The notes under the pieces are model-generated. The model did no database searches. It had not been told where the DNA came from and worked only from the letters and a program-made list of their open reading frames with translations. The position numbers were made by a program, and so were the translations under genes. DNA of 33,646 nt, from assembly GCA_020852375.1 (NCBI GenBank), contig JADZAY010000016.1, positions 1 through 33,646 on the forward strand, given 5' to 3'. This DNA comes from Candidatus Yanofskyibacteriota bacterium (lineage in GTDB: Bacteria > Patescibacteriota > Minisyncoccia > 2-02-FULL-40-12 > GWA2-44-9). Below, piece by piece: positions 7,388 through 14,510 of the stretch; position 1 is the stretch's first letter; every line of letters begins with the position of its first letter.

Positions 7388-8098
7388 TCACGATTTCATC
7401 GAATGGGCAACGAGGTACGCGGCAACAATAACAGCCGTCTCCGCGCGCAGGACGAGGTTCCCAAGCGAGGCGACATGCATCCCCAGTTGTCCCGCGCGTT
7501 CCAGCTCGTCCTCGTCCCATCCCCCCTCCGGACCGATCCATATCCCGGCATGTCCAACACTTTTTGCGACACCGCCAAATGGTTCGCCGGAAGGATCAAA
7601 GAAAAAGTTCACATCATTTCGACTCGCTTCGGTAAGTACACGCTCGAACGCAACCGCCTCGCGCACCATAGGAACCAACCCCCTCCCCGCCTGCTCCGCC
7701 GCTTCACGGATGATCTTCTCGACTCGATCAAGTCGCAGACTCAGCTTCACGGTTCGCGCTGTCACGATCGGCACGATCTCGGAAACTCCCACCTCGGTCG
7801 CCTTCTGTGCGGCAAGCTCGAAATGATCCGCCTTCAACACCGCGCAATACAATATCGTGCGCCCCGGCAGCTCGTTCGCATTCCGACCGATCGCGATACC
7901 TTCCACGATGACCGCATCGCGATCATACCGAAGGATGCGCCCCTGCACTTCCGTGCCCGTCCCATCGCCCAGCACGATCTGCTCGCCCGGCTCGAGCTTC
8001 AGCACCGACCGCAACTGGTGCGCAAGCGTTTCGTCGTCGATGCGGAGCGTCCCAAGCGCCAAGGGCCACGCTCCGATGAACCGATGTATCTTCTTCAT
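7388..8098 (-). CDS. rsmE: 16S rRNA m3U1498 methyltransferase RsmE
   Basis: RsmE methylates N3 of U1498 in 16S rRNA using S-adenosylmethionine and has a SPOUT knot. The 236-aa length is normal. The N-terminal PUA-like part is about 1-70. The diagnostic segments are KADHFELAAQKATEVGV near 89, IGPEGGW near 188 and LVLRAETA near 215, the last two forming the SAM-binding knot. Its ATG overlaps the xseB stop by 4 nt, so expression is probably coupled to the exonuclease VII genes. Confidence 0.95.
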   Translation of the reverse strand: MKKIHRFIGAWPLALGTLRIDDETLAHQLRSVLKLEPGEQIVLGDGTGTEVQGRILRYDRDAVIVEGIAIGRNANELPGRTILYCAVLKADHFELAAQKATEVGVSEIVPIVTARTVKLSLRLDRVEKIIREAAEQAGRGLVPMVREAVAFERVLTEASRNDVNFFFDPSGEPFGGVAKSVGHAGIWIGPEGGWDEDELERAGQLGMHVASLGNLVLRAETAVIVAAYLVAHSMKS

Positions 8099-8301
8099 GC
8101 GTCCAATTCCTTTTTGACCTCTTCGAATTCGTTCTCAACCTCTTTGAGACGCGCTCGAAGCTCCTTCACGAGCACCGCCCCCTCACGCACCTTCTTTAGC
8201 CCCTCCTCCACGTCGACGCGCTCTTGCTCATCAAGCCACTGAACAATACCTCCCAAGCGTTCGAGTGAATCGGAGATCGTTTCTTTTTTCTTTGTCGTCA
8301 T
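8095..8301 (-). CDS. xseB: exodeoxyribonuclease VII small subunit
   Basis: The 68-aa protein has the XseB helical-hairpin pattern: SDSLERLGGIVQWLD, then EEGLKKVREGAVLVKELRAR, then a Glu-rich coil. XseB binds XseA to form the single-strand-specific exonuclease VII. It lies two genes downstream of xseA on the same strand, separated by a membrane-protein gene and a small ORF, which is unusual because the two subunits are normally adjacent. The call is helped by xseA being in the same run. Confidence 0.88.
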   Translation of the reverse strand: MTTKKKETISDSLERLGGIVQWLDEQERVDVEEGLKKVREGAVLVKELRARLKEVENEFEEVKKELDA

Positions 8302-8311
8302 GGTTTGAGTG

Positions 8312-9046
8312 TTATGGTTCGTCCGGGCTCCAGGTGAGCACTACACCGAGTTCCTGCGCATCTGCAACGAGCTTATTTAGCGCATCGGCCCGCTCTTGCG
8401 GTTCCAGCTGCTCCCATAACGTCAGCTCAGCTTTTCCGACGAACTGCATAAGCGGATCGTCCTCATCATCGCCGAACTCATCTGCTGCCTCACTGTATGC
8501 CTTGCTGATGGCAGCCCCCGCCTCCGCAAGTGCGCCGCTTTCCGTGTCAAAACCAGTATTATTGCGGACCAGCGCTTCGCGCTCCGACTGCGGTAATTTT
8601 GCAGCTTCGGCAAGCGCAATCGCGTGCACCTTCTTGCCAACCACAATCCACCGATCAGCGGCTGCGTGGAAAGCCCTATCGTTTGCGATCTCCATGTGCC
8701 ACGTCCCCGAATCAGTCCCCTGGCTGATGCCGGAGCCATTCATGAGAGCCTCGACGACCATGGCAGTGCTTGGCATCTCCGTAGGAAGATTTTCTGCGGT
8801 GAACACTCGCAACCCCTCCTCTTCGATCGCGGACCCCGCTCGCTCTTGCGCCGCGGCACCTGCGGCAAGCCCGAGCATGCACACGGTAGCAGCAATGCGA
8901 AGCTTTCGGGCAAGTCGCTCCAGTAGCGAATGCTTCCGCTCAACGGCCGCCTCTCGGAACGCTTCCGCAATAAAACCCGGGAGGGCTGGCGCCTCTTTTT
9001 GCTCGATCTTCTGCGAGAATGCGGGAGCCGATTCAAAGCTCGCCAT
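8312..9046 (-). CDS. single-TM hypothetical protein between xseA and xseB
   Basis: Unrecognised, 244 aa. A basic, amphipathic N-terminal region of about 48 residues precedes one hydrophobic segment (about 50-67, IAATVCMLGLAAGAAA), which could be a TM helix or an internal signal. The rest is an acidic, helical, presumably extracytoplasmic domain with no family motif that I recognise. Its ATG lies inside the end of the 44-codon ORF upstream (14-nt overlap), so translation is probably coupled. It sits 10 bp before xseB. Why a membrane protein separates the exonuclease VII subunits is unknown. Confidence 0.7.
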   Translation of the reverse strand: MASFESAPAFSQKIEQKEAPALPGFIAEAFREAAVERKHSLLERLARKLRIAATVCMLGLAAGAAAQERAGSAIEEEGLRVFTAENLPTEMPSTAMVVEALMNGSGISQGTDSGTWHMEIANDRAFHAAADRWIVVGKKVHAIALAEAAKLPQSEREALVRNNTGFDTESGALAEAGAAISKAYSEAADEFGDDEDDPLMQFVGKAELTLWEQLEPQERADALNKLVADAQELGVVLTWSPDEP

Positions 9047-9167
9047 GTTCGGAAGATGATTGCTCAGTACTGCCTTGCACCGCTTCGCGGAATTCTTTCA
9101 GCCGCTCGGCAAGCCACAGCATCAGGAGCCGCTCTGCGATCTGTTCGTCAGAAAGCTCGATGTTCAT
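9033..9167 (-). CDS. 44-aa ORF coupled to xseA
   Basis: Reading the minus strand gives ATG at 9167 and TGA at 9033: 44 residues beginning MNIELSDEQIAERLLMLW, with a leucine-rich helical first half and a polar tail. The ATG overlaps the xseA stop by 4 nt (ATGA) and the ORF runs 14 nt into the next gene. It therefore fills the only gap in the run. The acidic, Leu-rich helix could be a protein-interaction peptide, but no family is recognised. The coupling geometry is the main support. Confidence 0.55.
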   Translation of the reverse strand: MNIELSDEQIAERLLMLWLAERLKEFREAVQGSTEQSSSEHGEL

Positions 9168-10384
9168 GATTCAGATCGTACCTCTTTTACCTCCGCCGTA
9201 AAAGACCCGTCCGTCACGCGAATACCGATCTCCTGCCCGGGATGGAGCTGCCGGATGCCGCGCACTACAGTCCCCGCATGATCGGTCACAATGCTGTATC
9301 CGAGACGAAGGAGGCGGTCCGGACTTGCGGCATCGATATGGCGTCCATGCGCGCCGATGATCTCGTGGAGCTCGGCGATCCGCGCGCCAACACGCTCACA
9401 TCCATGGCGAAGCCGTTGCTCGAGAAGGCGCCCGTGATTCACGATGCGCCCCACATGCACAACGCACCGTTGCTGGAGAGCCTCGACATCAGCACGCGTA
9501 CCCGAGAGCGCGCCGTCGTAGGCGTATGCGAGTTGTTGCGCGATACGCGGGAGCTGTTGGGTCAGCGGTGCCCAGGTGTCGTTAACGATATGCGCGGTGG
9601 CGGTCGGCGTTGAACCCGACGCGTCCGCGACCATTTGCGCAAGCGGCACATCACGGTCGTGGCCAATGCTTACGATCGTTGGAACTCGGGAACCGAACAC
9701 GCCGCGCACGACCCATTCATCATTGAAAGGCTGAAGGTCTTCGAGCGAGCCGCCGCCGCGGATCACGACGAGCACGTCGATGCGTTCGGCATTGGCATTG
9801 AACCACTCCAATGCCCGCCGTATCTGCCCCGCCGCTTGCGCCCCCTCGACACGCACGTCATGGTGCAGCACCTGCATCCCAAGTCGCGCGAGATTACGTC
9901 GAAAATCATCGATGACCGCACCGGTCCGTGACGTGATGAGTCCGATGCGGCCAATGAACTCGGGTAATGGGCGCTTCCGCTCAAAAAGCCCCTCCTCTGC
10001 GAGCTTCCGCTTCAGCGCTTCATACGCCTTCTTCAGCGACCCTTCCCCGGCAAGTTCGAGCGTTTCTACGCGGAAACTGAACCGCCCCTTTGGTTTGTAG
10101 ACCGATGCGATGCCGCCAACTTTCACCAGCATTCCGTCCTCAAGCGAAACACCCAGACCACGGTACGCGTACGGACTCATATAGCAATCCATGAGTGCCG
10201 CAGCGGCAGGATCCTTCAGTGAAAAATAGAACCCGGTCGGATGAGGCTTCGCTCCAACGATCTCGCCCTGAACACGAACGTCACGAGCGGCTAACAGCTC
10301 GTTTGTGACGTCCAAGAATTCGGACACCGAGAAAACGGCCTCCTCGGGAAGCCCGTCGAATAGCGAGGGAGCGCGAGCGGTCAT
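9164..10384 (-). CDS. xseA: exodeoxyribonuclease VII large subunit
   Basis: This is the catalytic subunit of exonuclease VII, which degrades single-stranded DNA from both ends. The 406-aa product has an N-terminal OB fold (about 15-110, with VQGEIVGAKPHPTGFYFSLKD) and the catalytic domain with RIGLITSRTGAVIDDF near 146, VIRGGGSLEDLQPFND near 209 and SIGHDRDVPLAQMVAD near 241, then a long coiled-coil region and a short C-terminal beta segment. The ATG is 9 bp after the CapA-like stop. TAGGAT ends 6 nt before the ATG but overlaps that stop codon, so it may not be a promoter. Confidence 0.96.
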   Translation of the reverse strand: MTARAPSLFDGLPEEAVFSVSEFLDVTNELLAARDVRVQGEIVGAKPHPTGFYFSLKDPAAAALMDCYMSPYAYRGLGVSLEDGMLVKVGGIASVYKPKGRFSFRVETLELAGEGSLKKAYEALKRKLAEEGLFERKRPLPEFIGRIGLITSRTGAVIDDFRRNLARLGMQVLHHDVRVEGAQAAGQIRRALEWFNANAERIDVLVVIRGGGSLEDLQPFNDEWVVRGVFGSRVPTIVSIGHDRDVPLAQMVADASGSTPTATAHIVNDTWAPLTQQLPRIAQQLAYAYDGALSGTRADVEALQQRCVVHVGRIVNHGRLLEQRLRHGCERVGARIAELHEIIGAHGRHIDAASPDRLLRLGYSIVTDHAGTVVRGIRQLHPGQEIGIRVTDGSFTAEVKEVRSES

Positions 10385-10393
10385 GGCTCCATC

Positions 10394-11371
10394 CTACCGC
10401 AGAATCGGGCTGACGCGATAGTCCCGCGAGAGCATCACGGGAACCAGCTCAACCGAGCGGATCGCTCCGTCGCGCACCGTCGCCTCGAGCATTGAACCGC
10501 GCACCGTCGCCTCGGAAAACGTCTGGTCGAATACAAAATTGCCAAGGCTGTAGATGATCCACCCGGCACGATACTGTTCCATGTCTTGCACCACATGCGG
10601 ATGGTGTCCGACCACGAGATTCGCCCCCGCATCGATCGCCGCTCGATAGACACGCTCCTGAAACGCATTGTGCTGCGGCTCATATTCAGTGCCGGTATGG
10701 AATGATACCGCGACCACATCGGCCGCTTCGCGTGCTCGAGCGATATCTGCGCGCATCCGTTCGTTGTCAAAACAATTCGCTCCCGCTTTCGTATCGGTCG
10801 CGCATACCGATGCGGGCAGCAGATTCGTGTAGGCCAGATACGCGACGCGGGTATTCCCCACCGTTCGAACTATCGGCGCTCGCGCCTCGGAAAGGTCTCG
10901 GCCGCCGCCTGCAACGCTGATATCGCTCGCTGCGAGATATTGCAGCGTATCGACAAACGCATCGGGACCGTAATCCCCAATGTGGTTGTTGGCGACCGAG
11001 AGCACGTCGAACCCCGCCCACGACAATCCTTCGACCACTCGGGGATCGGCGCGGAAGCAGTAGCCGCACCCGTTCGCGGAACCGCGTTTCGAAATGGTCG
11101 TCTCAAGATTCCCAAACGCAAGGTCGGCGCTCCGAGTCGTTGAGGCGATCGCCGTGAACGGCCACTGCCAATCGTCCAACGCCGCCATTTTTGCCCCGAC
11201 AGAGCGAGACAGCATGATGTCCCCCGTGAACAGAAGCGTCGCTTCGGATGCCGCCCGAGCAGCCGGAACATACTGACGCATCTCGCCACGAGGAACAGGC
11301 GGGTATGCACGAACAACCCCCGCCGCAACAGCGAGGAGAGCGCTTAAGATCGCGATGTGCCACAGCTTCAT
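10394..11371 (-). CDS. CapA-family metallophosphatase-like exported protein
   Basis: The 325-aa protein has a signal peptide or anchor at about 1-22 and the CapA/PGA_cap fold: LLFTGDIMLSR near 46, FGNLETTI near 86, SVANNHIGDYG near 125, VSFHTGTEYEPQ near 218, VVGHHPHVVQ near 254 and YSLGNFVFDQ near 274. These are the metal-ligand positions of the calcineurin-like family. CapA proteins are linked to poly-gamma-glutamate and other surface polymers, but most CPR members are untested. It follows the GW/TM gene by 9 bp and precedes xseA by 9 bp, so all three are likely on one transcript. Confidence 0.88.
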   Translation of the reverse strand: MKLWHIAILSALLAVAAGVVRAYPPVPRGEMRQYVPAARAASEATLLFTGDIMLSRSVGAKMAALDDWQWPFTAIASTTRSADLAFGNLETTISKRGSANGCGYCFRADPRVVEGLSWAGFDVLSVANNHIGDYGPDAFVDTLQYLAASDISVAGGGRDLSEARAPIVRTVGNTRVAYLAYTNLLPASVCATDTKAGANCFDNERMRADIARAREAADVVAVSFHTGTEYEPQHNAFQERVYRAAIDAGANLVVGHHPHVVQDMEQYRAGWIIYSLGNFVFDQTFSEATVRGSMLEATVRDGAIRSVELVPVMLSRDYRVSPILR

Positions 11372-11380
11372 ACTGTGCCG

Positions 11381-11683
11381 CTAGTTGGCGATGATGAGAT
11401 ACCCGATAAATCCGACGGCGAACGAAATTGCCGCGACGGCGATCAGATGCGGATCATAATGCCGCGGCACGAGCCGCTCGGCAATGTTCGGCGCAGGAGC
11501 AGCGGGCGCCATATCGCACTGCATCGCCGCTTCTCGTGCAACAAGTCGCTGGTAGAGCTCAAGAGCATCCTGCACATCAACCCGATACCACCCGGCCTGG
11601 TGGAGCTGTTCGAACACCTCGTTATCGGATGCTCCGCACTCTTTTGCAGCGCGAATATACTCCAAAAGCGCACGATACGTCAT
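11381..11683 (-). CDS. GW-module small membrane protein, 100 aa
   Basis: Unrecognised as a named family. Residues 1-45 (YRALLEYIRAAKECGASDNE, then LHQAGWYRVDVQDALEL) form the same helical GW module as the protein at 3849-4520. One C-terminal TM helix at about 80-98 (LIAVAAISFAVGFIGYLII) ends the protein, leaving the module on the other side of a Pro/Ala linker. The ATG at 11683 is chosen because TATACT with a TGG extension ends 6 nt upstream; the open frame continues to 11962 through a terminator and is rejected. It leads the CapA-xseA-xseB-rsmE run. Confidence 0.78.
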   Translation of the reverse strand: MTYRALLEYIRAAKECGASDNEVFEQLHQAGWYRVDVQDALELYQRLVAREAAMQCDMAPAAPAPNIAERLVPRHYDPHLIAVAAISFAVGFIGYLIIAN

Positions 11684-11689
11684 ACGTGT

Positions 11690-11695
11690 AGTATA
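11690..11695 (-). promoter_or_regulatory. extended -10 TATACT, leaderless, head of the CapA-xseA run
   Basis: On the minus strand CCATGG-TATACT is followed by ACACGT and ATG. It lies right behind the terminator of the preceding gene, as a new transcription unit needs. Confidence 0.68.
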
Positions 11696-11714
11696 CCATG
11701 GGCTCCACGGGGAT

Positions 11715-11738
11715 AAAAAAGCCCCGCGTATGCGGGGC
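11715..11738 (-). terminator. intrinsic terminator after 11745-12077
   Basis: On the minus strand an 8-bp GC stem (GCCCCGCA... / GCGGGGC) is followed by TTTTTT. It ends the SD-led small-gene unit. Confidence 0.88.
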
Positions 11739-11744
11739 CTGCCG

Positions 11745-12077
11745 TCACCGTCCTGATACTGCCTTCTTGGCGGGGCGAAATACGTAGCCCTGCCCGTAAT
11801 GCCCAGCCCCCATGAACCAGTCCAGATCGTCGCGGATCTCTTCCCGACTCTTCGCGAAGAACACTGTGTCGCGCACATGGAACTCTGCGGTGAAACGAAG
11901 ACTCTTGCACGCTGCGCGGACATCTTCCTCCGGCTCGCCGAGCGCCTGAGCGACCTCGGCAAAGTACCAGGCCGGGATATGCCCGACCTCCCGCCTCACC
12001 AGCCCGATGATGCGTTCGGCAAGGTCTACCATGCGACCCGCATACTGCCAGTCCTGCTCACTGTCGCGCTTTGCCAT
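11745..12077 (-). CDS. SD-led hypothetical protein, 110 aa
   Basis: Unrecognised. A soluble, helical 110-aa protein with a winged-helix-like middle (RREVGHIPAWYFAEVAQAL, then EDVRAACKSLRF), so a small DNA-binding or regulatory role is conceivable but not shown. The start is set by GGAGG five bases before the ATG (12083-12087 on the plus strand). Its first 20 nt overlap the end of the upstream gene, so the pair is a unit, closed by a strong terminator. Confidence 0.65.
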   Translation of the reverse strand: MAKRDSEQDWQYAGRMVDLAERIIGLVRREVGHIPAWYFAEVAQALGEPEEDVRAACKSLRFTAEFHVRDTVFFAKSREEIRDDLDWFMGAGHYGQGYVFRPAKKAVSGR

Positions 12078-12342
12078 CGATTCCTCCGAACACCGGCATC
12101 TTCACAAGCCGGTCGCGCCACGACCCTCGTTGTTCGCGCTCGTAGCGTCGTTGGAACTCCGACTGCTTTCCTGCGAGATACTGCTCCCAGTTGAACCACC
12201 GCTCCGGTTGGGAGCGCACTCGCACAAAGTGCGCAGTGCCCCGCTCATGCGAGCTCTCGCACACCTCAACAACCTGAGCTGGTCCGCCGGAGATATAGAC
12301 CGTCTCCCCCGGCTTCGGAACCGCTCGCATCGCCTTTCCCAT
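12058..12342 (-). CDS. SD-led hypothetical protein, 94 aa
   Basis: Unrecognised. The 94-aa protein is basic with a likely beta-rich first half: KPGETVYISGGPAQVVEV looks like a small SH3/Tudor-like barrel strand pattern. A charged helix (FQRRYEREQRG) follows. The start is fixed by GGAGGTG at 12348-12354 and spacing of 5. It overlaps the next gene (11745-12077) by 20 nt. Confidence 0.62.
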   Translation of the reverse strand: MGKAMRAVPKPGETVYISGGPAQVVEVCESSHERGTAHFVRVRSQPERWFNWEQYLAGKQSEFQRRYEREQRGSWRDRLVKMPVFGGIDGKARQ

Positions 12343-12399
12343 TGCCGCACCTCCACCCGCACTCTACCCCTGAACGGTCCGCCGATACAATGATACCGC

Positions 12400-12696
12400 T
12401 CACACGCCGCCAGCGGTCACGATGCGATGACGAGCCCTTTCAAGAGCCGTATGCCGACGCGTTGTATGAAACCAGAATCTCGTAAAGTCCCTTGGGCACT
12501 CAATGATGAGAATGCCGGTGGTGTCCGGGGTTCTACTCGGCCACGGCTGTTCGGGTGAAAACCCTACAACATACGGGTCCTCCTCATCGAACTCGCCGAG
12601 CTCATACTCCCAACCGCATTCAGGACATGCCCAGTCGCGGGCATACTTGATGCCCGGACTGTACGCAACTCCAAACGATTGCATCTCCTTCGGCAT
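12400..12696 (-). CDS. SD-led hypothetical protein with CPEC motif, 98 aa
   Basis: Unrecognised. The 98-aa product has one CPECGW pair at about 24-29 followed by an acidic stretch, and a further Cys in IIECPRDF near 67. That is too few for an obvious complete zinc ribbon, though a half-site is possible. The SD is GAGGTG, 4 nt before the ATG. An AT-rich promoter region shared with the divergent plus-strand gene (12802) lies upstream. No terminator is clear between it and the following gene. Confidence 0.6.
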   Translation of the reverse strand: MPKEMQSFGVAYSPGIKYARDWACPECGWEYELGEFDEEDPYVVGFSPEQPWPSRTPDTTGILIIECPRDFTRFWFHTTRRHTALERARHRIVTAGGV

Positions 12697-12801
12697 CGGT
12701 CACCTCAAAATAATTCTACATAAAATATGCATAATGTCAAATACTTGTCCGGCACTGTGCTGCGTGGTAAAACGCGATGTCGCCGAAAAGGAGGCCCGTA
12801 C
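12697..12801. promoter_or_regulatory. AT-rich divergent promoter region
   Basis: This short AT-rich island sits in GC-rich surroundings. Going right, CATAAT at 12730-12735 is a -10 candidate for the 12802 gene. Going left, TAGAAT just upstream of the SD is one for the 12400-12696 gene. No clear -35 hexamers are seen. Confidence 0.4.
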
Positions 12802-13362
12802 ATGAACAATCGAGAGTTCGCGCTACTCCGCTCCCTGCTCGATGGGGTATGGCACGACAACCCACCCATCAAAGGCGTAGGTCCCGCAACGGTCAACCAG
12901 TGCCACGAGCACGGCTGGATCGACACAAAGCGCTTCATCGTGAGCCGACGCCACGGGGTGGAAACGTTCTTTACGCCCATCCGCCTCACCAAGCGCGGCC
13001 GCCTCGTCTACCACAACGAGTTGTACCGCCTGCACGGCGTGCTGGAGCCAAGCTTCCGTGAGCACCTGCTCCGACACCTGCGCAGGCTGGTCGGAACGGG
13101 GGTTGTCCGCTCGCTTCAGCGAGGCACGGCACTCCTCCATGTGTGGCGTCGAGCCACGCCATTTAATCAGTGGGTCGAGAATCACAGAGGCAAGCAGCTG
13201 TGGCACTCCCGCGAGCACGGCACCCCACTGGACATTCCGACCTACTTCAGACGCGTCTGGCGATCCAAAGTGCGCATCGGAGGAGGAGCCGGGGACCCTG
13301 CCACCTCCGACACAGGGATGCCCGAGGAATCCACCTACCGGCTCAAGAAGGAGTTCTGCTGA
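12802..13362 (+). CDS. SD-led hypothetical protein, 186 aa
   Basis: Unrecognised. The 186-aa protein is very basic. Its first about 75 residues (MNNREFALLRSLLDG, then HEHGWIDTKRF and RLTKRGRLVYH) have the look of a winged helix-turn-helix, so DNA binding is plausible. The C-terminal half is Arg/Trp-rich without a known motif. The start is fixed by AAGGAGG at 12788-12794, 7 nt before the ATG. It stands alone, with its own terminator. Confidence 0.65.
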   Translation: MNNREFALLRSLLDGVWHDNPPIKGVGPATVNQCHEHGWIDTKRFIVSRRHGVETFFTPIRLTKRGRLVYHNELYRLHGVLEPSFREHLLRHLRRLVGTGVVRSLQRGTALLHVWRRATPFNQWVENHRGKQLWHSREHGTPLDIPTYFRRVWRSKVRIGGGAGDPATSDTGMPEESTYRLKKEFC

Positions 13363-13369
13363 CATGACC

Positions 13370-13399
13370 GACCGCACAATCTCCTGTGCGGTCTTTTTT
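13370..13399 (+). terminator. intrinsic terminator after 12802-13362
   Basis: An 8-bp perfect stem (GACCGCAC / GTGCGGTC, loop of 8) is followed directly by TTTTTT. It starts 7 bp after the stop codon. Confidence 0.88.
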
Positions 13400-13414
13400 A
13401 TGAAAACGGCGCCG

Positions 13415-13951
13415 TTAGGCGCCGAATGGGAACAACTTCTCCGTGATCCAGGCGTTGCCGACCCTCCGCAGGATGACAGCCGCATCGAACGGGAGCGCGA
13501 GTGCAGGCACCTGAATGCCCTGAACATACTCCCAGACGCGGGCCGCCTCCTCCGAAGCCAGCTGATCCGCAACGGTCACATGCGGCCGCCATGGATGCAC
13601 CGGCTCCTCCGAAGTCATCGGCGCAACCCCGCGGATCCGGGTTCGCAGATCATCAACGAACCGATACATCGCCTCTTCGGCCCTCACATCAGTAAAAACA
13701 GTGCGCTCGCCGAAGCGCCCGAACCCGACCACGCGGAACGACCCGAGACCGCGCCGCTGTCGCAGCAGCTCACCGACCACCGCCTTCACGGCGTCGATAT
13801 GCTCGGTCTCGAACGGCGGAACGAGTGTGATATGCGGCGGAACCTTCTCGTAGACCCGCCGGATATCGAACCGCCGAACGAGCTCCTCGACAACGTCGCG
13901 ATGCCAGACCGCGGCGTCTCCGGGGACCATGTACGCAATGAAGTATCGCAT
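13415..13951 (-). CDS. 2H phosphoesterase / 2'-5' RNA ligase family protein
   Basis: The 178-aa protein has the two hallmark H-x-T motifs of the 2H (LigT/AKAP) family: PHITLVPPF with His40 and Thr42, and RPHVTVA with His124 and Thr126. Family members hydrolyse or reverse 2',5' or cyclic phosphodiester bonds in RNA or nucleotides; the substrate cannot be told from sequence. The ATG at 13951 is chosen over an upstream GTG because GGAGG lies 8 nt before it and MRYFIAYMV is the typical beta-strand start. It is followed by the plus-strand terminator in a convergent arrangement. Confidence 0.88.
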   Translation of the reverse strand: MRYFIAYMVPGDAAVWHRDVVEELVRRFDIRRVYEKVPPHITLVPPFETEHIDAVKAVVGELLRQRRGLGSFRVVGFGRFGERTVFTDVRAEEAMYRFVDDLRTRIRGVAPMTSEEPVHPWRPHVTVADQLASEEAARVWEYVQGIQVPALALPFDAAVILRRVGNAWITEKLFPFGA

Positions 13952-13981
13952 CCGAAGAACCTCCGGGAGCACTCTACCAGG

Positions 13982-14224
13982 TTAGCGATGATTCTTCCAG
14001 CGAGGCGCGAAGCGGATCATGAAGGTGTAGAACTTCGCTAAAAACTTATTCGTCCCCCGCTGGATCATGCTCTCGTGGCACACTCGCTGGAACGCCTTAA
14101 GGTCGTCCCCCTCGTAGCAGAGCTTCCCGCTCTTGAAACACAGGCTGCAGTATCGCTCCGACTCTCGCAGTCCGGGATCCTTCGCGAACGGCATCATGCA
14201 GCTGTCACAGTATGTGTTTGCCAT
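13982..14224 (-). CDS. small zinc-ribbon protein
   Basis: The 80-aa product has two CxxC pairs (Cys6/Cys9 in YCDSCMMP and Cys26/Cys29 in YCSLCFKSGK), the pattern of the 'putative zinc ribbon' family in which a YCQSC half is followed by a YCxxCy half. Partners in other genomes vary and no function is established. A GGAGG SD lies 4 nt before the ATG. It is probably cotranscribed with the 2H phosphoesterase 30 bp downstream. Confidence 0.8.
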   Translation of the reverse strand: MANTYCDSCMMPFAKDPGLRESERYCSLCFKSGKLCYEGDDLKAFQRVCHESMIQRGTNKFLAKFYTFMIRFAPRWKNHR

Positions 14225-14304
14225 AGTGCCTCCATCCTACTCCTGCGCGCATCAAAAACAAAGCGCCCGCGCGGACTACATCGCTCCGGACTTCTCGTCC
14301 AGCC

Positions 14305-14326
14305 GCATCGCGCACATGCGCGATGC
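14305..14326. repeat. short perfect inverted repeat
   Basis: GCATCGCGCA and its reverse complement are separated by 2 nt. No T-run follows on either strand. It sits between the tRNA-Gln hairpin and the zinc-ribbon gene. Function unknown. Confidence 0.55.
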
Positions 14327-14334
14327 TCCGCCTA

Positions 14335-14379
14335 GCAGCAAATAAAAGAGCCCCCTCTCGGGGTTCTTTTATTTGCTGC
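14335..14379 (-). terminator. 20-bp hairpin overlapping the tRNA-Gln 3' end
   Basis: Arms 14335-14354 and 14360-14379 pair over 20 bp with one G-U, loop of 5. On the minus strand the first arm starts in the last bases of tRNA-Gln and the second ends in TCTTTTATTTGCTGC. The U-rich outer arm suggests a terminator. It could also pair the tRNA 3' end away from its acceptor stem. Confidence 0.7.
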
Positions 14380-14446
14380 GGGGGCTGGACTCGAACCAGA
14401 ATTTTCAGGGCCAGAACCTGACGTCCTACCATTAGACGACCCCGCA
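14376..14446 (-). tRNA. tRNA-Gln (anticodon CTG)
   Basis: The 71-nt cloverleaf has a TGCGGGG/CCCCGCA acceptor with the U1-A72 pair typical of Gln, a D-arm GTCTAATGGTAGGAC, a TCAGG/CCTGA anticodon stem with loop TTCTGGC (anticodon CTG), and a TTCGAGT T-loop. The outer T-stem pair is mismatched. The discriminator is G and CCA is not encoded (CAA follows). A TATAGT -10 at 14457-14462 precedes it. Confidence 0.95.
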
Positions 14447-14456
14447 ATGCCCGTGC

Positions 14457-14462
14457 ACTATA
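14457..14462 (-). promoter_or_regulatory. extended -10 TATAGT for tRNA-Gln
   Basis: On the minus strand GGTG-T-TATAGT (TG extension) lies 10 nt before the tRNA 5' end. Confidence 0.6.
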
Positions 14463-14510
14463 CACCGAAAATCGGCCTTTTGCAATAACCGGTGAGCAGC
14501 CGGAGGATGA

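Noticed and set aside
11684-11962. N-terminal extension of the 100-aa GW/TM protein
   Set aside because: It would run through an intrinsic terminator and the gene at 11745-12077; the leaderless -10 sits right before the ATG at 11683.
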